A stretch of DNA of 64,000 nucleotides from Zygnema cylindricum (taxonomy: Eukaryota; Streptophyta; Zygnematophyceae; Zygnematales; Zygnemataceae), in the NCBI GenBank assembly GCA_037447655.1, contig JBBHKE010003374.1, positions 62,001 to 126,000 of the forward strand. Direction: 5' to 3'. A program made the position numbers and the translations under genes. Position 1 is the first letter of the stretch; every line of letters begins with the position of its first letter. Shown here piece after piece: positions 35,804 through 45,653 of this stretch. Below the pieces are notes generated by a model. It saw only the letters and a list, made by a program, of their open reading frames with translations. It was not told the DNA's origin and did not search any database.

Positions 35804-36356
35804 TACACCGCGAATCGTTATTAGTGTCAAAGTTTAAATAGTGTTGAAGAAAATTTGCCGTTCTTGATGCTAATTAAGAATTTGAAATTTTTCAAAAAAA
35901 AGGTGTATTCTAATTTCGGCGTTAATGTTAATGTGGGAACAACAAAAATGGAATATTCTCCGTACGATTATATACATTAATATATGTATCCGTACAAATA
36001 TGAGAAATCGATATGAGAAATCGTACGCCGTCCTGAATTTAAAAAATCCGCACATGCCATACTAATTTGCGTGTCAGACTAATCCCGTTTTTTTAGCAGA
36101 CGTTCCTATGCGTGCGCGTCTGATTTAATTCATTTTTTGTAAAATTTCACTTGAAAAGGTACATTTATGTACGGTCTGACATCGACCGTACAGCACACTT
36201 CAGATTTTTTTGTACTTTCGGGCTTTACGCTATTTTTACGGTACCTTAATTAACGCCAAGGAAAAATTAAAATCATGTATCCTATTTGAAAAAATAAATC
36301 AAAATTTTAAGAACCCAAATTAGAGTTATTGACACTAATAACGATTCGCGATGTAG
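35804..36356. mobile_element. TIR element A3, Tc1/mariner-type MITE
   Basis: The left end CACCGCGAATCGTTATTAG and the right end CTAATAACGATTCGCGATG are inverses with one mismatch, bounded by TA on both sides. The internal GTACGGTCTGAC block is the inverse of the one in A1 and A2. No transposase. Confidence 0.78.
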
Positions 36357-36660
36357 TATGGAAAATCAAACGATAATTTGCTCTTTTTATACCTTGTCCT
36401 TTCGGGGGAAGAAACGAATGATGAAATGAATGTTCAAGTTGCCAACGGAGACTGTTTATTTGTATCTTGCCAATTGTTTATCTATGCCTTGCCTTTTCAT
36501 TACACCACTAATAAGTGTCGATCGCTGTAACAGCAATAGCGGATCGAACTTGTTTATAAAGGGGTATTTAGGTGTTATGATTATAGATTACTAAATTTGG
36601 TAGACGCCCGCAAAAGAATCACGCTATTTGGAGTTATATTTTAAAAGTTATAGCGATGGG
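36357..36660. other. No gene seen
   Basis: Short unassigned stretch between element A3 and the LINE copy. Confidence 0.35.
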
Positions 36661-37800
36661 TGTATTTAGGTGACAGCGTGGGGTCTAAATAACAAGTGGG
36701 TATCATTGAAACGGGTCCAGGAATCGATTTCCGATCGGGTTGTCGCCACCATTAAATCCGAGCTTCTCAAGGCGCTTCCCTTCGATTCTTCTCGTGCCCG
36801 TCTTCTCTCTTGTGGTGGACTTGGTTCTGGGTCTTGGCTTTTTGCCACACCTATTTTGTCCACTCTCCGATTCTCACCAGCTCAGTTCACTGCCCTTCGG
36901 TTTCGCCTTGGCCTCCCCCATCCTCCTTTACTTGGCTCTCTTGTTTGTGCATGTGGTCGTGTCTTGGGGCCCGATGGTGTCCATTTGCTTCGTTGCTCCC
37001 AGGGGGGAGATTTGATCCAGGCGCACGACACTATTCGAGACACCGTTGCCACTATCGCTTCAAAAGGGGGCTTTTCTGTGCGTCGAGAGGTTTCTCATAT
37101 TATCCCCTCGCGTCGGATCGATGTTGTTTTGCTTGATGGTGCCCGTCGCATTTTCGGTGATATTGTTCTGGCGAACCCTACTTCACCTACAGTTGTTGGT
37201 CAGGCGGCTCGACATCTTAGGGTGGCAGCTCGTGATGCTGCTAAGGCGAAAGAGCGTGATTATGCCCACCGGGACCCTATGGATGACTTTATTCCGATGG
37301 CGGTCGAGATCTTTGGTTGTTTGGGTGTTGCACTGGACAAGTTTCTCCGTACTTGTGCTCGACGTGCTTCCGAGCGTCAAGGACCTGGGAGCCCTCCTCC
37401 TTCGGTCCTTACTTCTTTTACCGTCAACGCTTATCTGTGGCTCTACAGCGAGTGCAGGCTTCTATTCTCCTCCGATCGACTGTTGCGGTTATGGATCGTC
37501 GCCGTGCTCCGGAACTCCCTCAACGTACTCCCCCGGGTTGGGGGGACTTACGGGGTTGTTTTTCGTATATGTTTAATTGAGTTAGGGTTGGGGTTGGGGT
37601 TTGTAGTTTTGTTTTTGTGAGTTGCTGTGCTTTTCATTTTGAGTTAGGGTGATTTTATTTTCCTTGTTGTTGCTTCCATTTTTTTGTGTTCTCGTCGCTC
37701 TTTTTGTTTTTTCTTATTTTTTTTCAGTGTTGGTCATGCCACCCCTTTTGTACCCCCAGACTCATATGGTTTACCATCGTGCTCTTTTAATTTATCCTAC
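36661..37800 (+). mobile_element. 5'-truncated LINE copy with C-terminal zinc knuckle and endonuclease-like region
   Basis: An open frame to 37620 (about 316 residues) begins just downstream of where the reverse transcriptase would end. It contains a zinc-knuckle-like CACGRVLGPDGVHLLRC (C-x-C-x9-H-x3-C) and then RRIDVVLLDG with FGDIVLANP, an arrangement like the restriction-like endonuclease of R2-type elements. This last point is inference. The 3' end (GACTCATATGGTTTACCATC) is shared with copies at 1440-1690 and 41840-42345. The region around 36720-36800 matches the 51470-51640 copy. GC content is well above the flanks, which suggests recent insertion. Confidence 0.75.
37579..37602 (+). repeat. 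Telomere-like GT-rich run in the LINE 3' region
   Basis: TTAGGGTTGGGGTTGGGG followed by TTT, directly after the coding frame of the LINE copy. The motif GAGTTAGGG recurs at about 37640. Confidence 0.6.
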
Positions 37801-38383
37801 ACGTTGTTAAACATAAAATACAAAAAATAATAAATTATCCTTACAATAAAAGACGTCTACGTACGCTTTCTACATAACATTAGGTCCAATGGTTTCATAA
37901 ATTATAATTAGTGTGGATATGCTCACTTCAAAACACTAAAACCAATTGTTTTAATCCTTGTCAGGGTGCATCAATTTTCCATGCAACTGCTAAGGTTTGA
38001 AATATGACCAACCAATAGTAAGTTCGATAATAGTGTAGCACAAAAGTCCAAAACCAATGGTTTAATTGGCTGCTAATATATCTTGTCGATTTAAAGGAAG
38101 ACCGAAAACACATTAATCTGTTTTCCTATTGGCTTTCACACAGTTGCTTTCCTGACACCACTGCTGATGCCGAGTTCGAATACCATAAATGTTGTTGACG
38201 AATTAGTTCAACTTTGACGACTTTAAATTAATTATACAATCTGAGTCAGAAAGGACGGGCATTATACTACGGTACGGTAAAATAATATACGAAACAATCA
38301 CGGAAAACGTAGTAAGACAGATACCAAACGATGAAAACAGACGAAAAAGCGAAACGAAACGTGAAAAAAAATGACGCAATTAA
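37801..38383. other. No gene seen
   Basis: AT-rich intergenic DNA. Nothing recognisable. Confidence 0.35.
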
Positions 38384-39332
38384 GGATACGTCCCCATGTG
38401 TTAAAGTATCGACTTTAATCTGTCGTTTTCACACAAAACGCAGTTCCGTACGAGAAAAACTTTAGACGTACAAAAAAATCAATTCTTTAAAAGTACAGCA
38501 AACGTCAAGTCCATACTTTGAATGTACTTCATATTTGTCGTCATCTTAACAAATTGTGGCGTTTTCCTTTTTTCGACCCCCGGGCAAGAGATTCCAGCCC
38601 TTAAAAAAACTTCATCAAAAATCACCTCGCGAGGTAATTTCAGGGAAAGTACCGCCCAAAATAACGAATGCAAAACGGCCCACGCACGCGACACACGAGC
38701 GAGAAAATTTTAGGACGACTCGCTATTTTTCTCCCTGTTCGTCACGTGCATGCACGAAAAATACGACGATGTGCGGAAAACAACTGAAGGGGTCGCGGAC
38801 CTCCACTTTCATTCATGGGTCCTCGATAGAATTTTGCGTCGTTGTCGCCACTCCCCTCTCACACTATCACTTTTATCTCACACTTTTTAGAATGAGGCAC
38901 GACAAAACTGGTATGAAATTAAAGATATTTGAAAAATAATTCTATTGGCTACCCTTCATGTATACTTTTATGGCAAGTAGAGCGAAAAAGTAGAGAAATC
39001 GAAATTCGGTATCCATGGCCGAAAGTCCTTGAATCTGTGACGTCGACGTTGTCACAAGTGAGCGTGACGTCACGATGATACAAAAGCCTAAACATCTGCC
39101 ATGTCACTAAATTACAAAAATGTAGACGTCTACAACTGTCGTTGTGTTTATTGTCGTCACTATTTTCGTAGTCGTCGACAACCGTCACAAAGTTGTACAT
39201 ACGTCTACAACCGTCACATTTCAAAGTTCTGAGTTCATTTTCGCACATAGGGACGCTTTTCAAAGTAGTACGGAACACTTCACTACAGTCCAAAACATTT
39301 TTTCAAAGTATCGCTTACATGGGGACGTACCC
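38384..39332. mobile_element. TIR element E2, PIF/Harbinger-type
   Basis: Ends GGATACGTCCCCATGTG and CATGGGGACGTACCC are flanked by TAA on both sides. The interior contains TGTAGACGTCTACAACTGTC-like words shared with E3. No transposase frame. Confidence 0.75.
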
Positions 39333-39391
39333 TAAAACAACATTTTATATTACCGTACGTAGTCTAAATTTAAAGAAAATACAAAATAGTA

Positions 39392-40251
39392 AAGTTGGGC
39401 ATCGAGTAAATTCATATCGCGATAATCTCGATATTCAATAAATCGAATATCGATCGAGAAGAATCCTCAATATATCGTACCGAGACCAACATAAATTATC
39501 GCGATATATATCGCAATGTGTAGTATTTTTTTAATTTAATATTTTTATTTTTTTTTATATAATATGTTATTTTAGCGAAAAAGTCAAATTGTCTAATACG
39601 CCACATACGCCGTGATTTTCGTCCCGTGACTTAAAGGTAAACGCCGCAAAATGTAACCGACAAAAAAGTACTAGTTCTGTAATTCTAATGATTACTTATT
39701 TGGGGTATGGTTACACGAGGAGGTCTTTGTAATAGTATGGACAACCAAATTTATGCATAACAGAGGCCTCGGCTACATCACGTATCGTTTTTAAATAAGT
39801 TTTACATACGTGTTCTGATATGAGTGGTTCCACGTAAGCTGACAATCAAATCTAAAAAATCATCAAACATCTGGAAACCGACCTTTTTCCTCTGGAAAGT
39901 CGTACTTGCGTATGACGTGCGTGTACTTCACAAGTGTACCTCGTCAATGTACCTCAGAGATCTCCTTCACTCTGCTTACTTTCAGGAAAAAACTGTATTT
40001 CTTTCCGGCAAAGATTTTTCACCGTATTTCTTTCCGGCAAAGATTTTAAAGTCACTTTGTCAAAAGTCACATGACTTTGATAACCTGTGAGATTTTTTTT
40101 TTTTTAAAGCTTCGATATATTGACGATACGATATATCGGCGATATATAACGATAAGTTGAAATTCGATATATCGAAGCGACATATCGATTATCGGGTACC
40201 TGATATTCGATATTTATCAAATATCGACAAACGGTCCTCGATACCCAACAC
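39392..40251. mobile_element. TIR element D3, TATCGATA-rich
   Basis: Left end AAGTTGGGCATCG, right end CGATACCCAACAC, TA at both borders. The palindromic CGATATATCG sections occupy both ends (to about 39515 and from about 40110). The middle 590 bp is unrelated sequence, perhaps captured or inserted. Confidence 0.7.
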
Positions 40252-40472
40252 TACAAATAACATGCTAGCCGCTATCGTTTGCAGGCTATATATAAAAAGG
40301 TTTTGCTAATAGGGCAAAGCACAAAACAAAAAATAGACGGCACGGCCCGAGGGCCGTCCGACTCGACGTCAAAAAATATCCTAACCTAAAACAAAAAAAA
40401 GAGCACAGCTTGGGATTTCAAGTACCTACCAGACCTCTTCGTATCCGCAAGGCGGAGCATCCCTAAAATTTA

Positions 40473-41347
40473 GTGTTGTGTATCGATAAGGATTTGCCGA
40501 TAACCGATATCGGCCTTTTTGCGGGTAGCCAATAATCGATATATTGGTACGATATATCGTTATCGGTGTTATCGCCGATAAAATAACTGATATTTATCGG
40601 TTACTATCGACGATAACACCGATATCGATAACTATCGACGATATATGTACGGACCGTACAGCTAATTGTACGGCCTGTTATTATTCCCCCGACGCGCCCT
40701 ACTCACAACCCCTATCTACTGAGGTGCCTACCAATTAGATCATTTGTACAAACCGATATTACAATAGTCGACATAAGGTATGTACGACTTTAGTACGGCT
40801 CCAGTTAAAACGATGTACCTTTCACATCCGGCGCCATGGCTTTGTCCCTTTCTTCCTTGGGATCCACTAGAAACCTGCCACGTGTCAATCCGTCAGCATT
40901 TTTGGCATAAGCCGCCAAAAGAGTCATTCCGGGATGCCGGCGCTTACGCTCGCCGTCCCCTCGTATTTTCTCATTGAAAGTCGTCCGTTCGATTCCGGCG
41001 GCGCGCAGAATTTTCTTTTGCGTCCGTTGTACTTTGTGTCCGCCGTCCTTTTTCCGTTCCATGATCATCAGTTTGTCGGTACGATGCCGTACGTTCCCGT
41101 AAAATTTATGTCAAGTCAACCGCCCAAAAAGTACTACAAAGTGCAACGTATTTTTTCATCAAAGTCCGTACATTTCCCGTAAAAAACCGTACACTTCCCG
41201 TAAATAACTCGTTCAGTTTACCAGACAGAAAGTACTTCAGACAAAAAGTACAGAAAGTACAGATATATCATGACCGCTGACTGTTCGATAACCGAAAACT
41301 ATCGGTATCGGTGTTATCGCGATAAATTCTTTACTGATACACAACAC
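40473..41347. mobile_element. TIR element D4, TATCGATA-rich
   Basis: Left end GTGTTGTGTATCGATAAGG, right end TGATACACAACAC, flanked by TA. The sub-terminal parts consist of GATATCGATAACTATCG-like words. The middle is GC-rich and unrelated to D3. Just beyond the right end, 24 bp (TGATACACAACACTACTAAA and on) is duplicated in tandem. Confidence 0.72.
40805..41068 (-). CDS. Possible captured reading frame inside D4, function unknown
   Basis: An 87-residue basic frame, rich in Lys and Arg, lies in the GC-rich middle of D4. I recognise no family. It could be a fragment of a captured host gene or chance. Nothing shows that it is expressed. Confidence 0.15.
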   Translation of the reverse strand: MIMERKKDGGHKVQRTQKKILRAAGIERTTFNEKIRGDGERKRRHPGMTLLAAYAKNADGLTRGRFLVDPKEERDKAMAPDVKGTSF

Positions 41348-41782
41348 TACTAAAATGATTGATACACAACACTACTAAAATGATCGCTACGACTGGTTGT
41401 TACTGTCTATTTTGACGTATTGCTACCGCTTGGACCACACATTAACACCTGTGACACCCGCAATTTTAATTTTAGCATTGTACAAAACTACATCTCGTAC
41501 TATTGTACCGTACATTATGACGTACGAAATGATAAAATATACCATGGTGATTTTCGATCGTAACAAACCCTCGCTTCTAAATTTTTCATGTGATACAAGT
41601 TATCATGGTTTGTCCTACGTCGTGTTTATATAAAATAGAGGTGTTTATATATAAAGGTACATATGAGTTATACCTATAGAAGATATATTAGTTCCAAACA
41701 TAAATGTTGTACCATACTTTTTATTTGTAGAATGTGTGAACCATGTGCTATACAAGATGTACAAACAAAATTTAGTGTAGTC
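41348..41782. other. No gene seen
   Basis: Unassigned AT-rich DNA. Confidence 0.35.
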
Positions 41783-41839
41783 TTCTCTCCTCACCTCTTT
41801 TCTCCTCTCCCCTCCCCTCCCCTCCCTTCCCCTCCCCTT
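41783..41839 (+). repeat. Polypyrimidine (CCTCC) tract
   Basis: About 55 bp of CTCCCCTCCC-type sequence directly ahead of a LINE remnant. Confidence 0.7.
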
Positions 41840-42345
41840 GCAAGGGGTTTTTCTATTCGTTGGAAGGTTTCATATATCATTCCTATCGAAGTTGTTTTAC
41901 TCAATGGTGGCTATTGAATTCTTTGATTTTTTTCTTTGGCAAACCATGTCACGATCACGGTCTCTACCCAACCGGCTTGACGTGTTGAAATGGTCGACTG
42001 TGACGATGGATGAGATGACTCTTTTGGGAGGAGTGGATCTAAAATCAATGATGTTTCCTTTAAACTTTCTATCTTTAATACGTGTTTTACAACAATTGCA
42101 AGCTTCTATCCTCCTTCAATCTATTATTGTTTATAATTTGTCGACGGTGGTGTTACGGTTGTTTTTATGCTTGCCGTTCCTTTCAATGGCTTTTGTTGGC
42201 TAGCCCTTGTTTGTATGCTAGTTTCTTCTGCATTGTTTTTCCATTTTAGATTGCTTCCACCCAATTCGATTTTTCAACTTCGTTTTCCCCTTCTTTTTAT
42301 GTTTTCACGTCTTCGATGGTTTACCATCATGCCCCCTAGATGAAA
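41840..42345 (+). mobile_element. Degenerate LINE copy, 3' part
   Basis: Corresponds to 37065-37800: GGTTTTTCTATTCGTTGG matches the frame start of the endonuclease-like section, and the copy ends with the common GGTTTACCATC block. Many substitutions and indels have destroyed the frame. It is older than the 36.7-kb copy. Confidence 0.65.
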
Positions 42346-44010
42346 GCTACATAGTGGAAAACAATAATATTTAAACACCGAGTGCGAGTGCATAGACTTT
42401 GCATAAAAATACATTGAACCGTACCGGTTCTTCAAACATTAGGACAAGAAAATATTAAAAGACTTAAAATTTTCTTCCTATCGCCACTATATTGATGTTA
42501 AAGTAAACACCAATACTATTTTCCTTATTCTTATGTACATTTGATTTAATTACTTATTCTTTCATCTACTTACATATTATAAGCAACAAATATATGAAAT
42601 CCAACCCCTAAAATGTTGCCCCTAGCTTTATTTCTCAACTGAACCCGCGTCTTTTATTTCTCTGCACTAAATTCTCGTATAGTGGTTTATTTGTTGAATT
42701 TTCGTATTTTATCTGTGCTAAAGTCTTGTATTTTTTTTTATTAAATTCACATATTTTATTTATCTGTACTACAATCTCGTACTGTTACAAATTTTCTTTT
42801 GAAATTTTACGATGTCTTCCGAAGTGTGTAAACTCATTTTCTAAAATTTTATCCTTGTCCGGTCTTTTAAAAACTTTTGATGTTTTTTTTAGGGTTTTGG
42901 ATCTCTCTCCTTTACTTAGGATGTTCATTCTTCCCTCCAATTTCCGGAAGGTACTGGTATTGTGAAAACAACCGCGAAAGCAAACAAACCCTACATTTGT
43001 GAAAAACAATTGTAAATAAATTTAAGATTTTGTAAGGACTTTTGTATTTCCCACAGTTAGTATTTGCTTTTGACTTTTGTTGAAAAAACCATAAAGAAAT
43101 GTATAAGAAAGGAGAGAAGAAACAACGGCATAAGTCTTTCACAAAGTCACAAATAAAATACATGGCTTCACTAAATGGAAAGCATTGAGATACTTTACTT
43201 TATTCTACTAAAATATTAAGAAAATGTTATATAAACAGAATAAAAAAACAGAAAAAAACAGCAACAACAACGGCAATGAAATGTAAATACACTCATAATG
43301 GAGTCAGTAACTGTGGCAGTAAACAACCATATTTAGCATACATTGAAAAAATATAACATATAGAGCATAAAATCGAATGCTCTAAATCATTGAATTGGTA
43401 CCATAATACGAAATCGATCCTATCCAACAGCTGACAATCTACGCTTTTCTCGAGGAGGCACACAAAGCCAGACTTTCATCCCATCATAGATTGAAAATCT
43501 AGTAGCTATATTTGGACCCATCTGTAAAATGGCATGTTTCCCTGATGAGAACCATGAATTCTATTTCTCTGGAAAAAAGATGATCAATTTATTTTACGAC
43601 TAGTCCCCAACCAACCATGAATTATATCAATTTGTCACCTAATTTTTGCTCTCACTGCCCATACTCAAAAGGATTGTGTTGATATTTATTTCAAAACCAA
43701 ACATCCATGTCACGTTTTGGAAACCACACACACCACCTCCGTGCATTTACATTCGTATACTACCAAGTGCAGTCACATAACTATTTCAAAAAAAATGACA
43801 AATATTTTAGAGTCTCACTATTCTCAATCAAACAGCCTCTGGTTTACCAAATCCTCCAAGAAACACCACTAAGATGCAAATACACACAAGCCATTCTCCT
43901 CTACAATTTGTGCAAAGACCACATCCTCCAATCAAAGTGAAGAATCAAGCTACCAATCTGACAAAAGACCAAACGATCATATAACTTGACAATGTGACAA
44001 TCTAAGACCC
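42346..44010. other. AT-rich intergenic DNA, no gene seen
   Basis: Only short chance frames occur. Nothing recognised on either strand. Confidence 0.4.
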
Positions 44011-44667
44011 ACGAAAGCATAGCAAAGCCTAGCTAGCGAAGCCTAGCAAAGCCTCGCTAGCGAAGCCTAGCAAAGGTTGCCTAGCAAAGCCTAGCTAGCG
44101 AAGCCTAGCAAAGCGTGGCTAACCGAGCCTAGCTAGCGAAGCCTTGCTAGCAAAGCCTAGCTAGCAAAACCTAGCTAGCAAAGCCCGGCAAGCGAAGACT
44201 AGCAAAGCCTAGCTAGCAAAGCCTAGCAAGCGAAACCAAGAAAAGCCTGGCTAGTAAAGCCTAGCTAGCAAAGCCTGGCTAAGGAAGCCTAACAAAGCTT
44301 GGCTAGTGAACCCTAACTAGGGATGCCTAGCAAAGCCTACCTAGCAAAGCGTAGCAAAGCCTAGCTAACGAAGCCTAATAAAGCTTGGCTAGCAAAGCTT
44401 ATTAAAGCCTAGATAGCGAAGCCTAGCAAAGCCTAGCTACCAAAGCTCGGCTAAGCCTAGTTATGGAAGCCTAGCTAGCGTAGCATGGCGCTTGGCTAGC
44501 AATGCCTAGCAAAGTCTGGCTAGCGAAGCCTAACAAAGCTTGGCTAGTGAAGCCTATCAAAGCCTAGCTAGCGAAGCCTAGCAAAGCCTAGCTAGCGAAT
44601 CCTATCAAAGCCTAGCTAGCGAAGCCTGGCTAGCGATGCCTAGTAAAGCCTAGCTAGCAAAGCGTAG
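44011..44667. repeat. CTAGCTAGC satellite, left block
   Basis: Tandem words AAGCCTAGCTAGCG, AAAGCCTAGC and AAAGCCTGGCTAGC, most often combined into a 24-bp unit. This is the same repeat as the block at 45654-50006. Confidence 0.9.
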
Positions 44668-45653
44668 TGTTGAAATTAAAAGGATTTTCTTAAAGTAATA
44701 TAAGATGAGGAAGAAAAAGCAGAGGCATCCTGCTTCTAACTTCTCTCTCTCTAGCTCCATACTTATCGTAGTCACTGGAGGCTGCAGAAGAAGAAGCTAG
44801 AGCCATGGGTGCCTATGTTTCTCCTAGAGTCAGAAGGCAGTTCTTTGTTAAACTTACCAAAAAGGTTAACGGACCCAGGATTTGATCTTGGTACCTACCC
44901 TCCGTCTGAATAGACCAGCGTCGTTACAATGTAGCTTAGAAACTATGTCGAGATATATAGGGTACGATAGCTATAGCTACTCAAAGATTTACAAATAGGA
45001 AAGTTCATTTAACTGACGAACGGACTACAATCACATCGATATAGTTAGATACAATCACGTCTAGATGTACTGCTTGTATTTTAACGGCTACAAATTAAGG
45101 CCAATATCAATCGGACGGCAAAGGAAGAAGCCGGCATCGCGGAATGGACGATTTGGCGGTTTGCGGTCTCAGCAACACCGGGTGACACGTGGCAACATGA
45201 CATTAGATGGCGGAATCTCCATAACATACCATGGCGAACCCAAAAATGGCAGGCGCCATCTTCTTGGCCATGTTGTAAAATGGCCGTACAGAATGCACTA
45301 CGACCAAGTACCTTTCTGTACTGTACACTGAATTGATTGGCTCCGTACTTCAGTAGTAGAGGGATTAGAGAGAGGTTCAGCACTTAGAAATAATTAGGTA
45401 GCAACCTCTCTCCGAGAGCGCACCTGTATAAAAGGTCATCATTGACCGTTAATAATTTACAGCTCAGGGGAGCAAATTCAACGACTCTTTTTGTGGCAGA
45501 CCCAAGGGAGTCACCTCTTCCAAGGGGTGCAGTGTGGTCATTATGTATTCTGTCAGGGTGTCAGCAATATTCAGACTGAGATCGAAGAACTGAGGTTATC
45601 CTAGAGGCTTTAAGCAGCGCCTACTCTGAGTACTAAAGGAGGTCTCAGAGTTG
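44668..45653 (+). mobile_element. Left arm of foldback element G1
   Basis: Starts TGTTGAAATT at the edge of the satellite. It carries the SINE-like segment (GCCATGGGTGCC, then GGATTTGATCTTGGTACC), a GTGACACGTGGCAACATGAC block and GGGGAGCAAATTCAACGAC near the right end. The same order is seen in the left arm of G2 (54235-55606). Confidence 0.65.

Noticed and set aside
45065-45331. 88-codon frame in the G1 left arm
   Set aside because: The homologous stretch in G2 (54638-54895) differs by frame-altering changes, so there is no coding constraint.
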